Of a stretch of 64,000 nt of DNA, positions 24,011 through 36,400 are shown piece by piece. The DNA lies in contig JAZKYL010000048.1 of assembly GCA_045612105.1 (NCBI GenBank), forward strand, positions 1 through 64,000, written 5' to 3'. This DNA is from SVTX01 sp045612105 (GTDB lineage Bacteria; Bacillota; Clostridia; Oscillospirales; CAG-272). The notes beneath the pieces are model-generated. The model was given only the letters and a program-made list of their open reading frames with translations. It was not told where the DNA came from and did not search any database. Both the position numbers and the translations under genes were made by a program. How positions within the stretch are numbered: position 1 is the stretch's first letter; the number at the start of each line of letters is the position of its first letter.

Positions 24011-27000
24011 TTATTCCTGCTCGGACACGTCATTGTCTTCGATCTCGTTCGAGGAATCTTCAACCGTCTCTTCCAAACCCTCATCTGATATCTCTTCTAT
24101 CGATGTATCCGGCTCGGGACGACCATCGTCCGGGCTGTTTTCCAAAGCGTTTCTGCGTCTTCTGGTCTTTTTAATGATAAACAGTGTCAGTGCCGCAATG
24201 CCGATAAATCCTACGAAAGCAACGGGAATTATCCAGATCATATGATCAAATTCCTCTGAAACGTCACCGTTTCCGCTGTTGCCACCGTTTCCACCGTTGC
24301 CACCGTTTCCGCCGTTTCCACCGTTTCCGCCGTTACCACCGTTGCCGTCGTTTGTTTCATCACTGCTGTCTTCATTTCCGCCATTTTCACCGATATTGTA
24401 CATCTTTGAAACAACGTTCTTGAAATCTCCGATTCCGGTGATCGAAACAATTCCCTCAAGATTATCGTCACTTATCTTGTATTCCTTGGTGTAATCCACA
24501 CCCTCTTCAAGAATAACGTCATTGTAAGTAACCGTAACTTCAGGCTCCGCGCTTAGGTCATCCTCAAGCGATATAGTCGCTTCGGTTATTGAACGGGGAG
24601 CTATGGTAAAGTCAAGTGCCTTCATTCCCGTCAGCTTTCCGTTCTCTTTAGCTGTAATGATCACCGATGCATTTCCCGCGTGGACATTGCCCATGTAAGA
24701 AACCTCATAGTCAACTTCCTCCAAGAACTCGTCGTCACCCTCAAATATTATCTCGGGCTCCTTGGCAGTACCGTCGTAAACGTAACCGCCCTCGGGGATG
24801 TTAAGCTTAGCGTTAAATTCGGAAATATCCATGGGAGCAAGCTTGATCATCGCCGTAAAGTTGTCAAGCGTCGCGGTCACGATGCCTATCGCTCCGCCAT
24901 CGCCCTTAAGCAGACCGCCGTCACTTATGACGGCATCGCCTTCAATAACACTTGTTTTCCAAAGTACTCTCGCTGCCGCCACAGAGTTAGAGTTTAACGT
25001 TACGTAATCCTCACCCGATCTGAATGCAAACGTAAGCTGCTTGCCGTCTTCGTCACAGATAAGCTCGCTTATCTCTTTTCCATCGTAAAGAATGACCGCC
25101 TCAAGATCCTCCTCGCCGAGAATACTGTTGGTAAGAGTACAACCAAACGGCATACTCTCGTTTCCAAGCGAGTCCTCAGCGTAAACTCTAATATCCTGAT
25201 AAGCAATACCACCGTCAAGAGGAACCTCAACGCTGAATCTTCCGTTTTCATCGGCATATACCTCAACCACTTCTCCGTAAGAGGAAGACGCGGTTATCTT
25301 GGCTCCTGCCTCACTGAGACCGGTCACTGTTACCAAATCTCCCTCAAAGAATCCGCCTCCCTGAGGAGAGGATATCATAATATCGGGAGCAGTGGTGTCA
25401 ACCGAGAACTGATACATATCGGAGAAAGCATCCTTTGTCGCGTTAATTCCGTTAAGCTTAAGGGTGTAGGTTCCATCCTCAAGATCCTTAAAGTCTATGT
25501 TGCCGCCGTCCCAAGCAATAGGCTCACCGTTATTGAGAGTGTAACTGCCGGAAAGTATCTCACCGACCTCCTCTACAAGTACGGTAACGTCATCTCTGTT
25601 CACGGTATCTACCTTAACAGTAGTTCCGCCCACCGCCATTTCCACAGCTCCGTCAATACTGAGCTCGGGGTCTGTGATAACGGGAGCTATCATTTCAAGC
25701 TCCTCCGAAAGCATCACAGTGGAGTAAAGCCTGGACTCATCATCCATTATCTTATATGTCTGTACCGCAACTACGTATTTTTTACCTGCCTCAAGTCCCA
25801 TGTCGGTGACCTTTCCGGTCTCAGGGTCAACGCTTGAATATCGGCCGCCGGTGAGAAGCATCTTTTCCTTCTCTCCGCTCTCCTTCTCCTCCTCGGTAAG
25901 CTCGTAGAGCATATCGGAGTAGATGGTAGACTTCAAGCCTTCGCTTGTGGACTCGTAAACGTTAACTATATATCCGTCGAAATCGTTATTTTCGACCTCA
26001 ACGTGTGCTTCTATTGAATAATTGCCGCCTATCTCTATATCCGCTCTCTTTACAGGCTCGGGCTGTTCATGATTTACGTAGCTGAACGTGGTGTCAGCCA
26101 TAGGAGAAGCAACCTCAACTCCGTCCTGCATGACCGTACCTATAACTCTCAGCGTGTAATCACCGGTAGGAAGATTTTGAGGATACGCTATCTTCATCTC
26201 GTGAGTGTCGCCCGTAATGAGAACAGTATTCTCATCTCTGAGAAGGTAAGCTGCGCCGTCCTTGTCGATCGCGTGCACGGTAAGTTTCGAAAGCTTCTGA
26301 AGCTCATTTCCCTTGAGAACGACAACGTCGTTGGTGTTCTCGTTTTCAATAAGCTGGACGCTCTCAAAATCAACCAATCTCTCAACCGCATAAAGCGCTA
26401 CATCGGTGGATACAGGAGCGGTTACGTTAATATCCTTGTCAAAGCTCGCGCCGTCCGTAAAGGAGATGCTGACCGATGCCATTCCGGTCTCCTCGTTGTA
26501 ATTGAGCATCGCGTTGGTTCCAAGGTTTACGGCATCGTCAGCCGCGTAATTATCATTGAACCATTCAAGCGAATACTCCTCACCGCCAACACTGACCCTG
26601 AAGCCCTGCTTCAGATCCTCCGCCTCAAGCTTGTTCTTTACAGGGAAGCTGAGAGCTAAAAGTCCGTCCTCGTTAGCCGCTCCGTTCAGCTTGAAGGAGT
26701 GATTCTTCTTATCCTCAGAGGATGTGATCACGGTGTTTTCAAGGGACTCCTCGGAGGAAGCCAACAGGCGTATTCCGTTGGTCACACCCATATAAAGCTG
26801 CTCGCCGGTCTCGGGATCTACGTAATACGCAGCGTCAAGTGCCGAATCAAAGCCGAACTCGGGCTCAGGCACCCTCACCTTTTTGCCCGTGGTAATGTCC
26901 ACCGAGCCACCCCAGTAGTAGATGATTCCAACTCCGATTCCTATGACCTTGACCGAGCCCCAAACCTTCTTGGTATCAAGTCCTATGCTTGCCTCACCGA

Positions 27001-30000
27001 TCTTGGTACCACCGATGAGGAATATTTTTCTCGGTATTCGTATGGTCGCCTTTGCGTATGCCTGGAAGAAGACTTCTCCGTCATAATCTACTCTCAGGGC
27101 GATAGAGCCCTCGCCGATGATAGCGTCAAGAATGTTCAGCCTGATACCAAACGCGATCTCGAAGTTGGGATACCAATAAAGCTTACCGCCAACCGTGTCG
27201 AGAATGGTGATCGCGCCGCCAACCTTTACGTTGTTAAGATATCCCTCGATGCCTCTGAAGGAGAGCGACAGATCCGCTCTTGCCTCAAGCACCTGGAAGA
27301 TGGCAAACTGACCGCTGATAAGCAGAGTCAGAGGCGGAACCACGTTGGATCTGAAGAAGGTCTCGTAAATCCTGTCAACTCCCGCACCTGCTCCCTTTAT
27401 CCAGAGACAGCCGATGGGATCGACCAGCACACCGGGATCAAAGCCGCCGATGAAGAAGTAGACCTTGTCGGGAACGGGAATGCCGTTATGGCTCTTGAGC
27501 TGGAGAGATGCCTCCATCTCAAATACGATAGCGTCAGCCTCACCCTCAACTCCGAACTCCCAATAATCGTTGATTATCTTGAGAGAAAGCGTTCCTTGAA
27601 TGTAAGGCATACCCTCAACGTAGGAAGGAATTCCGACCTCGATAGCGGTATTGAAGCCGATAAAGCCTTCACCGCCGAAAAGAATGTCGTCAACGTACAT
27701 ATTAAGCGTTCCGACCTGCTTCTCTCTCCACCTTCTATCCTCTTCCTTATTGTACATCTCCGTGATTCGAAGATCCATCGAGGTGTAGTTGGTGTTTGAC
27801 ATATTCTGATGAGCCTGCTCCTTTTTGGAGAGCCCGTAATTTGCTACCGTTCCGTTTGGAACGAGAATATCGGGAGAAAGCTTCGCGCCAAATGCAACTA
27901 CTCTCGCGTAATCCTTTCCCTGCTTCATAAGAGCGAACTCGCCGTAACGGAAATCGAAGATAAGTCCGACGAGAGTCTGCGCCGCACCCGCAGCCGAGGG
28001 CCAGAGAAGCGTTATATCCTTTCCTCCCTCTTCTCCCTCGAAATACCCAAGCTCGCCTTGCTCGGAATAAACGGGAAGCGAGTATTTTGTGCCTTCGTCA
28101 AAGGAGGTTATCGCAAGCACACCGTCCCAGACCTTGGTCTTTCCGTTGGCTGTTTTTACCTTACCCTCGATATCGACGTTGATGGTCTCCTGATTGCCGT
28201 CATCGTCGTATTCGACTGTAACTGTAACTCTTCCCTCCTTGACCTCAAGCGCTTCGCTGATGGTGATAACGTCACCCTCCATAAGGGTCAACGCCTCAGC
28301 CTTGATATTGCCCTTCTCCTCGGTGGACATAACGTTGAAGTCACCGCGAAGGACAAGCATGATGTTCTGAGGCTTGGTCTTTGAATTTGCCAGCGCGCTC
28401 TCAGAATCGTAATTTACAATTTCATAATGGAAGGGGTCCCCCTTCTTTCCGGTACCGCTGCGCTCAACCGTAACGATTCCGTAGGTTCCTGAGCTTACGT
28501 AACCGGGGTCTCCGGGCTGGGGAACGTCGGAAACGACCAGACGGAGAGCATCGTTGATAATATCCTCAACCGCCGCGTCGTTCCAGTCGACGATAAGCTG
28601 CCACGTGCCAACTCTCAGCTCCTGATTAAGCACCAAAGTAGCCGTATTTTTCTCGGGATTTACCACCACAAGATCCTGATCCAGCACCACGTCGTCGCCG
28701 CCGTCCATAGGACGAAGAACAAGCCTGTACTGGGTCTTGTCACGAAGCAGATTAAAGTTTGTGCCCGTCATATAAACGAAGCGTCTGCCCGAGGTAAATA
28801 TTGTGGATGGAGTAAGCCCCGTAAAGCCTATCTCAGCATTGTCCGAGCCGGGACAGAGCACGTAAAGCTCCTTGGTAAGTACCATGTTCTCCTCGGTAAG
28901 CTCACTTATATTCGTGGTGTTGTAAACGACTATTTTAATCTTTCTGTAGTCGGTAACGTAGGTGGGATCTATCTTGAAATCAAGTCTTATGTCTCTTGAC
29001 TCGTTTACTCTCAGATCCGAGATCTCCTTGTAATAGGGATCCTGAAGAGTAGCACCCGTTACCAGCTTACCATTCTCATTATAAGGAAGCAGCTCCTCAC
29101 CGGGATAGATCGCTACCTTAAGATTTGTGATCGTCTCGTCGCCAATGTTCTGAAGCTTGACGGTGGTCGAGAAGTTTCCGGGAAGCGTTCCGTTGATATC
29201 CTTGTAGGAAAGCTCATCCTCGGAAAGATACATAGTGTTGTTGGTGGTGAAGTTCATCGCCACCTCTGCGTCTCCCGCCGCGTGATTGGAATAAACACCG
29301 TAGTAAAGTCCTATTCCTCTGCCCTCTTCTCCCACCGCGGGAGCACCCATAGAGTAGTAAAGAGCCACCGCGCTGTCCGCGGTCATGTATTCAAGATTGT
29401 ACTGATCGGTGAAGTCGTGGGGATCATCTGCGGAAGGCTGATAATCGAAAACGGTAGAAGCAAGATTGTTCCAGTGAGCGAAGGTAACCTTCTCGGGCAC
29501 GATAGTCTCACCCGCAACCGACGCGTTCAGCATATAAGCCGTAACCGTGGGAGCGGTCTCGCTGTCGTAAGCGAAGAAGTAGTTGCTGTATCCCGTGCCG
29601 TTTATCGTCTTTTCCTTGTCGACCTCAACGTAACTGCCGTCGGTCTGACCCAGCATGTAGTAAGCGTAATCCTGGAAACCCAGAGCCGTGTCCATCATAA
29701 CTCTCGCTTCAACCTTCTCAACGTCCTCTCCCGAAAGATTCTTAACGCTGTAAGAAATGTATGCCATACCGTGCTGGTAGGTATCCTGACCCATAAGAGC
29801 GATTATCTGCTGGAAGATCAGTCCGTCAATGCCCCACTCTGCGGTGATAGCGTTGTCGGCATTCTTATACACCTTCACCTCGCTGGTTTCAAGTCCCATG
29901 AAGGAATAATCACGACCGAAGATATATTCGCTCGTCTTGCCACCCTTGGTAACTCTGAAAGACGTAAAGGACGTATCAAAGTTTGTGTCCGGATAAAGCA

Positions 30001-30253
30001 GATATTTGTTATTGTCGGATTTCAGAAGCTTATCGCCCTCAACCGTTCCGACGAAAAATCCGCCATTGGTTTCGGAGACCTGCACCTGAAGATATCCGTC
30101 GTTGATCTCTATGTAACCGGGAGAATTTTCGTTCACGGCAGCAGTATCCGACAGCTTATCTGCACCGTCCGCAAGCGCGGAGATAGGTAACGCCGCAAAT
30201 AACAGTGCCGCCGTCATAAATATAGTAGCTACTCTAAGTAATACCTTTTTCAT
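24011..30253 (-). CDS. Giant surface protein 2 with (GGN)n stalk and C-terminal membrane anchor
   Basis: 2080 aa from ATG 30253. The longer frame starting at 30310 runs through the structured leader and is rejected; GAATGGAG precedes 30253. A signal peptide (MKKVLLRVATIFMTAALLFA) is followed by an N-terminal domain with YIEINDGYLQVQVSETNGG, then a long beta-rich centre of Gly/Tyr/Ile-rich strands. Ig-like modules follow (SPQGGGFFEGDLVTVTGLSE) and MBG-like repeats (YVYDGTAKEPEI). Near the end come a (Gly-Gly-Asn)n stalk of about 8 units, one transmembrane helix (IWIIPVAFVGFIGIAALTLF), an RRRR stop-transfer and a 50-residue acidic cytoplasmic tail. It is the middle gene of the operon. No catalytic site is recognised. 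Confidence 0.87.
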   Translation of the reverse strand: MKKVLLRVATIFMTAALLFAALPISALADGADKLSDTAAVNENSPGYIEINDGYLQVQVSETNGGFFVGTVEGDKLLKSDNNKYLLYPDTNFDTSFTSFRVTKGGKTSEYIFGRDYSFMGLETSEVKVYKNADNAITAEWGIDGLIFQQIIALMGQDTYQHGMAYISYSVKNLSGEDVEKVEARVMMDTALGFQDYAYYMLGQTDGSYVEVDKEKTINGTGYSNYFFAYDSETAPTVTAYMLNASVAGETIVPEKVTFAHWNNLASTVFDYQPSADDPHDFTDQYNLEYMTADSAVALYYSMGAPAVGEEGRGIGLYYGVYSNHAAGDAEVAMNFTTNNTMYLSEDELSYKDINGTLPGNFSTTVKLQNIGDETITNLKVAIYPGEELLPYNENGKLVTGATLQDPYYKEISDLRVNESRDIRLDFKIDPTYVTDYRKIKIVVYNTTNISELTEENMVLTKELYVLCPGSDNAEIGFTGLTPSTIFTSGRRFVYMTGTNFNLLRDKTQYRLVLRPMDGGDDVVLDQDLVVVNPEKNTATLVLNQELRVGTWQLIVDWNDAAVEDIINDALRLVVSDVPQPGDPGYVSSGTYGIVTVERSGTGKKGDPFHYEIVNYDSESALANSKTKPQNIMLVLRGDFNVMSTEEKGNIKAEALTLMEGDVITISEALEVKEGRVTVTVEYDDDGNQETINVDIEGKVKTANGKTKVWDGVLAITSFDEGTKYSLPVYSEQGELGYFEGEEGGKDITLLWPSAAGAAQTLVGLIFDFRYGEFALMKQGKDYARVVAFGAKLSPDILVPNGTVANYGLSKKEQAHQNMSNTNYTSMDLRITEMYNKEEDRRWREKQVGTLNMYVDDILFGGEGFIGFNTAIEVGIPSYVEGMPYIQGTLSLKIINDYWEFGVEGEADAIVFEMEASLQLKSHNGIPVPDKVYFFIGGFDPGVLVDPIGCLWIKGAGAGVDRIYETFFRSNVVPPLTLLISGQFAIFQVLEARADLSLSFRGIEGYLNNVKVGGAITILDTVGGKLYWYPNFEIAFGIRLNILDAIIGEGSIALRVDYDGEVFFQAYAKATIRIPRKIFLIGGTKIGEASIGLDTKKVWGSVKVIGIGVGIIYYWGGSVDITTGKKVRVPEPEFGFDSALDAAYYVDPETGEQLYMGVTNGIRLLASSEESLENTVITSSEDKKNHSFKLNGAANEDGLLALSFPVKNKLEAEDLKQGFRVSVGGEEYSLEWFNDNYAADDAVNLGTNAMLNYNEETGMASVSISFTDGASFDKDINVTAPVSTDVALYAVERLVDFESVQLIENENTNDVVVLKGNELQKLSKLTVHAIDKDGAAYLLRDENTVLITGDTHEMKIAYPQNLPTGDYTLRVIGTVMQDGVEVASPMADTTFSYVNHEQPEPVKRADIEIGGNYSIEAHVEVENNDFDGYIVNVYESTSEGLKSTIYSDMLYELTEEEKESGEKEKMLLTGGRYSSVDPETGKVTDMGLEAGKKYVVAVQTYKIMDDESRLYSTVMLSEELEMIAPVITDPELSIDGAVEMAVGGTTVKVDTVNRDDVTVLVEEVGEILSGSYTLNNGEPIAWDGGNIDFKDLEDGTYTLKLNGINATKDAFSDMYQFSVDTTAPDIMISSPQGGGFFEGDLVTVTGLSEAGAKITASSSYGEVVEVYADENGRFSVEVPLDGGIAYQDIRVYAEDSLGNESMPFGCTLTNSILGEEDLEAVILYDGKEISELICDEDGKQLTFAFRSGEDYVTLNSNSVAAARVLWKTSVIEGDAVISDGGLLKGDGGAIGIVTATLDNFTAMIKLAPMDISEFNAKLNIPEGGYVYDGTAKEPEIIFEGDDEFLEEVDYEVSYMGNVHAGNASVIITAKENGKLTGMKALDFTIAPRSITEATISLEDDLSAEPEVTVTYNDVILEEGVDYTKEYKISDDNLEGIVSITGIGDFKNVVSKMYNIGENGGNEDSSDETNDGNGGNGGNGGNGGNGGNGGNGGNSGNGDVSEEFDHMIWIIPVAFVGFIGIAALTLFIIKKTRRRRNALENSPDDGRPEPDTSIEEISDEGLEETVEDSSNEIEDNDVSEQE
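24280..24354 (-). repeat. 9-bp tandem repeat coding (Gly-Gly-Asn)n
   Basis: Tandem CCACCGTTN / CCGCCGTTN units (plus strand) coding GGNGGN. Copy number in such a tract can vary by slippage, changing stalk length in 3-residue steps without breaking the frame. Confidence 0.8.
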
Positions 30254-30268
30254 AATAATCTCCATTCC

Positions 30269-30325
30269 GCCGCCCGGCGGGAACCCCAAAGCTATAAGAA
30301 ACAGCTTCATTGAACCCGCGGCGGC
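30269..30325 (-). promoter_or_regulatory. Structured leader of giant gene 2
   Basis: GCCGCC (minus strand, 30320-30325) can pair with GGCGGC (30269-30274), enclosing two small hairpins. The 3' strand runs straight into the ribosome binding site GAATGGAG. A second stem (GCGTGAAG / CTTCACGC, 30368-30375 with 30404-30411) lies upstream. No terminator is visible between giant genes 1 and 2. Confidence 0.5.
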
Positions 30326-30451
30326 ACAAATACAATCGTTGAATTTTGCTCGAAGAGTAAAATTCGTGCGTGAAGAAGTTTTTACCGTTCAAAAGGAAGT
30401 GACCTTCACGCTGACCTCCCGGTTATAAGTGTTGCTTCCTACGCCCTTTCC

Positions 30452-33400
30452 TTATTCGACGTAGATAATTAATCTGAAATAATCTCTGTCCTGGGTAAGC
30501 ACACAAACGGTGTAATAAGTACCGCTCGCAAGATCCCCGAGACCGATCTCCTCATCAGTTGAGGTATCGTATACCACACTGGTCGAGCCGATCTTCATCT
30601 GAGACACGGTCTTAACACCTTCCTTTATGGAAATGCTGTAAGCTCTTCCACCGGCATCGACCTTGATCTTAACGTCCTCACCACTCTTAAGAATAACGGA
30701 TGCGTCTCTGTCGACCTGTTTTCCGTCAACGTAGACCCAAGGCTCGGCGCCCGAGGCTATGCGAAGCTTGCCGACTGCCCTGCCCACGTTTCCTGCCGAG
30801 TCGGTGGCAGTATACTCAACGTTGTAAATGCCCGAAACCGAGAGGTCCTCGGGGAAGCTTACCTTCAATGTAACGCTTTCATCGTCGTCGTAAGCATTGA
30901 CGTTGGCAAGCAGAGCTTTTTCGACCTCTGCCCTATCAGCACCGACAACTATTGAGTAAGTGTGCTTGATGATCGATACCGTAGGAGGTGTTCCGTCGGG
31001 TATTTGGATCTTTGAAAATTGCTGTGTGAGAACGTTTCCGAACTCATCGGTGATCACAATGTAAGGCAGATATCCGCCCATTGTGTCAAGAATAGTAACA
31101 GGCGTCCATGTGTCAGCGTCTGCAACTACCGCTTCCCCACCGTTGAAGCTTAACATAGCGTTTCTTGAGGGCTGAACGTAAACTATATCGCCTATCTTCA
31201 ACTCAAGAAGCGCGGGATCGTTGACCGTATTCTTGCCGTCGGAGCTCAAACTGTAAAGTGCCTTAAGCTCTTCGGTAACTATCAGGTCTACCACGACCTC
31301 AAATTCGGTAACAAGCCCCGACATATCCGCAAAGTGATAAACGTACTTTCCGTTTTCGGTAACTCTGCGAGTGTAGTAGTAATAGCCGTCCTCGCGAAGC
31401 TCTCCAACGTGACCTCCCTGACGGAAGACCGCTCTTTCGCCGCTTCTCATAGTGATCGTTGCCGAAAGTCCGTTTTCAGCTCTTTCAATGCTTACTACCT
31501 CGATTACGGGAGCCGATCTGTCTATGTTGTTGACCTCGTCAAGTATGATCGGTACTCTCGTTCCGTTTGCCGCTATGCAAATAAGCTCTATCTGCGGGTG
31601 ATTGTCAAGATACGTCACCGTCACCACATTGTCCGAGATGGCAAAGCTGACCTTCTCACCGTCGATATCGCTTGCGGTCTTAAGCTCGGATATCGCGTGC
31701 GTAAACGTAAGAGTGGCGGTAACGTCAAGCGTTGTGGCTTCAAAAGCTTTGGAAGCCGACCACTGAAGTCCGTTCTCAATAAGCTGAACCCTGTCAACGT
31801 TTATCTCGATGACCGAGGCATCCACCGTACCCTCAACCGTCATTCCGTTATAAATATAGGTGTAATTGATAAGATAATCGTCGTTGTCGGTGTACTCAAC
31901 GTACTGAAGCCCGAAGTATGCGCTGTTTGCGTCATTATCGGTGCCCACCGTAACTCCGATGTCCTCAGAAGAGATCCTGAAGGTGTCAGGATCGATTTCC
32001 ACAGGAGGAATAACGTAAACTCTCACCTTTTCGTGAGAAATGGCAGCCTTGGAAACCGAGGGGATCGGTGTTTCACCGATATTTCTCACGTCAAAGGAGA
32101 TCGACGTCGCGTTATTCTCCTTGTCAACAATAAACAAAGTGAACTTCGCCGCTTTTTTTACGTTAAGAAGTCGGCTGTTAAGACTGACTCCCTCAATACT
32201 GTCGCTGAATCCCTTTTCATAGTCGGGTGTCTCCGCGTAAAGACCTTCCTTGATGAAAAGTCTCGTTCTGCTTCGGTCATTTATCTCGATCTCGAACCTG
32301 AACTCGGTTCCCCAACCTAATTCCTTCAGCAGATCCGCAGCACTCGCGCGACTTCCCGAGTATTCGAAGAGTGTGTAACCGTCTCTGTCGGTCATCGCGT
32401 TTGAACTTCTCGCGCTTTCGATCTGCAATGCAAGCTTTTTGTCGGCAAAATATCCGTTCTGATTGGAATAAGCCCATATCTGAACGTTAGGTGTCTCCGC
32501 GTCATCAAGCCGCTCACCCGTAATAGGATCGAAGAATCCGAGAGGATCTGCCGCGGCGCGAAGCTCGATAGGAAGCTCGATCTTAATGCTTCTGTCGATC
32601 ACCAACGTCTCGTCGCCTACTGACGCAAGGATCGTTCCCGCCTCAAAGACGTAACTCGTTTCACCCTCGGGATAGAAGGTAAACATAGGCAGCTCACCAG
32701 TGTATCTGTCGGTAAGAGTGAAGCTATCGTCCATAAGATAAGCCGAAACGCTGCCGTATCTGTACTCAGCACCGCTTTCCTCATCGGTAAGCACGCTGTC
32801 GGGACTGTAGCCCCATACCACTTTAATGTCGGGCTTTACGATATTGTCAACTTCGAGCATCTCAACGACCTCTCCGTCACCGCTATCGTACTTGTAAGTA
32901 AATTGGATGTTCTCAAGAACCGTGACCTTTACCGAAGCCGTTCCATTGCCTTCAACGCTCATTATCTCGTAATCGGTAACGTCAATGTAAATTGAAGTGC
33001 CGTCGGCTCTCTCAAGCGTGATCTCCACGGGCTGCGCCGTCTTGTCAACGGTACTGTACTCAATAGCAGTTCCCGTATCGCTTGCCCGGGTAAGAGTATA
33101 TTCGACCTTAAACTCATTGCCGTAATAATCGGTCAGAGTTTTGCTGTACTCACCGTTCTCAAAAGCCCCGGTCCTCAGCGTCATTCCGCCGCCAAGCTCG
33201 ATAACAGGGACCGCAAGATTAAGCTCGATACCGTGAGATGTCATATTCTCAAGATACCTGGGTACGTAAACGTAATCGATCTCTCCCGGTTCTTCGGGAA
33301 CGTCAATATACTCGCCCCCCTCTTCAACGTAGTCCTTTCTGACTTCATCATAAAACTTAAATACACCGTTGTCGTTCTCAAAGTAGGATATAGGCACCTG

Positions 33401-36400
33401 ACCGCTCTCTTCAAAGTAGTCGCCGTAAATGTTGTAACCCTTGATAACGTAATTTCTGTAGAAGTGACCCGAAAAGTCAAATTCCTCACCGGTCTCGGGA
33501 TTTACTCCCTTCACTTCATCAAGCTCAGGAAGATCCTCAACAGTCATACCCTCGGGAAGTGGCTTGCTTGCTATACTGAAGCTGAAATATCCGTTGCCGT
33601 CGGAACGGGTATAATATCCTCCGCCAATATATCCCGCTTCGTTTGCAACACCACCCGCAAGAGGAACCGTAACTTCATTTTCAAGGTCTCCGCCCGAGAA
33701 GGTGATGACCGCGCTATCCCAGTTTATAAGCTCTAAATTGTCGCTCGGATAATTCAATTTGGGATCTTCCGAATAGACCATTCCGGTAGTACACGACATA
33801 TTCAACTCTCCGGGCAGCCCGTTGTGTTGTCCAATGTTTCCCGCGCTTCCCGCCCAAGTCACGTTGTTCGTAACGATGTTGAAGAGGTTGTAGCTCAAGT
33901 CGGGGGTTGACTCCTCAACCACTATATCCTCAACACCGCCGTCGTAGGATACCGTGTTATAATATCTCGTGACGATCTTGCCGAAATAGGTAGGCTGATT
34001 GAATCTGGTGTATATCGTTCTCTGCTCTCCATCGTATTCGTAAGGGTCAACGGTGTATGTGCCGTCGTAATTGATGTTGTACTCGTAATCCTTGCTGTCT
34101 CCCGGGTTGTCGATTCTTATATGGTCGCCGATCTGAGGTGCCACCACTGTCATTCCGCCGTACTCGTCCATCGCCACGAACACCGCCGTGCAAAGGCTGT
34201 CGTTTACAGGAGGATAATCCGCAGAGTAGCTGTTTTGGGTAATTACCGCGTAATCCTCAGCCTCAAGACCGCTTGCAATTCTGTGCAGACGGTAATAGGC
34301 GGGATCGGGATCAGCGTAGAAGCTTTCCTCAAGCACTCTCTCTTCACCCTCGCCGCTGTACTTACCGATCGTCATACCGTAGCTCGCGACCACGCTGACG
34401 TCAACCTGACCCGAGCCGTTGAGCGAGTATGCGCTTTCAATGCCAAGCTTCATACTGTGTGCATTAGTGATCCCCTCCTCACCTTGATAGGTGTAATATG
34501 AAGGTACGTAATCGTCGATCACAATATTAAGCACGGGGGCTTTGTCGGTAACTATGATCGTAAACTGCTTAACAGGGGAAACGTATCCGTTCGCCATCTT
34601 GATCTGATAGCAAATGGTATTAACTCCCTTAATAAGATTGATCTCTCTCTCGTCAAATCCGTCCTGCCCCTTGGGGATTGACTCCTCAGTGTAAATGTGA
34701 TCAAGATTTGCGTATATGAAGATCGAATCTTCGTAATTCTGATTGATAAACGGCTGAGCCTCGATCTCCTCGTCGGTGGGTGAGCTGAGCTTGTTCCAGA
34801 AGCGGAAGCCCTCGATCTCACCGACCGTAATTCCATCATAGGTCTGAATATCTATGTCAGAGGAAAGCTCGATTTGCATTCCGGTAACACCCGATGAGTA
34901 AGCCGCGAACATACGGCTTCTGTATATCTCTCCTCTTGTGGATGTAACGCTGGCGCCAACCGAAGCGAAGGGCTTATCCTGAGCCTCATATCTCTCCCAG
35001 GAATAGTTGTCTCCCTCGATTCCGAAAGGAAGCTGATATGAGTAGCTCCAGAGTCCGTCATTTACGGGAACGTTTGCGTCAAGCACCATGCTTGAGGAAT
35101 CGTAGTAGCTGACGCTACCGCCACCGCTGACCACGTAAACTCTCAGATAATACTGACCCGTGACGAAATCGCCGCCGTCCTCGTATTTGTCGGGTACCGT
35201 GTAGAATTGAGTCTCGGTTCCCGCAAGACCGAGGGCGGTGTCAACCACCACGTCGCCGTCCGCGTTGATTCTGTGAAGCTCGATATAGGATTTTTCAAAA
35301 TCAACGTCAAGAATATTCCAATCGCTTCTCAAAAGATTTGATAGAGTGAAGTATATCTGTGTTCCGCGCATGGGATTTATGCGCTTTCTCGCTCCGTTGA
35401 AGAGGACCGCCGACTCACCCTTGTCACTGTTCTGCTTTGCGATCTCATATCCAAGATATCCCTCGGGATCGTTCTCAAGATCGACTTCCTCGTTCTCGGT
35501 CATAATAATCATCTGTCCGAAGTCAACCTTGTTGACCTGAAGCGACTCGGAATTTCTCGCCGCATATCTGACGGTGAAGTAATTCGGATCCGCCATATAG
35601 CTTCCGTCCTGAGCCGTCTCGAAGACCTTCTTGCCCTCGGTAGGGGTCATGTCTCCGTAGCCGTTTTCAAAGGTGATCTTTAGGTCACCGTAGTGAGTAA
35701 ACAGAGGATAGAATTTGTGATCCTCGGTAAGAGTGAAGCCCTCGCCGATGATCTCAATTGCCTCAACCGTCTCATACACCGAATCAACTCGCTTTACTCT
35801 GTACCACTGACGTCCCTCGAATGCGAAAAGGTCAACTACCTCGCCGGTCTTAACCAAGGTAACGTACTGATACTCGCCTCCCTCAGGGCTCACCGTAACT
35901 CTTGTGACCGCCTCAAGCTCCTCATCGTAGGATGCCGCAGGCGCTCCGGTTACGATTATCTCGGGCTTGCCGGTGGGAATATTGGGATCGCTCTTAAGCT
36001 CGGCATCGGTAGCAGGCTTCTCGGTGCTTACGGTAAAGCTGTAAATCACAGGCTGACTCTCGTTACCGTAAGCGTCAACCGCAACCACCCAAAGCTCTTC
36101 ATTGTAAACAACGTTCTCACCGTCAAGTCCGCCATACTGATTGGTTATCTCCGCCGTCACGGTCTTGCCTTGGGCGATCACAAGATTCTGCCACTTGATC
36201 TCGGTGCTGCCCTGCTCTCCCGAGGGAGGTATGGGCAAGCCGTCCTCGCCGATCTCAATGTCGGGGACCTCAATGCGGTTGGGATTCCACGCGTACTTGA
36301 TCGAAACTATATCGTTGAAATCAACCGCCGTCAAGGGAACCGTCACCTTGGCGGTGTCATTGGTTCCCATAAAGTCGATCTTCACGCTCTTTGGGAAGGT

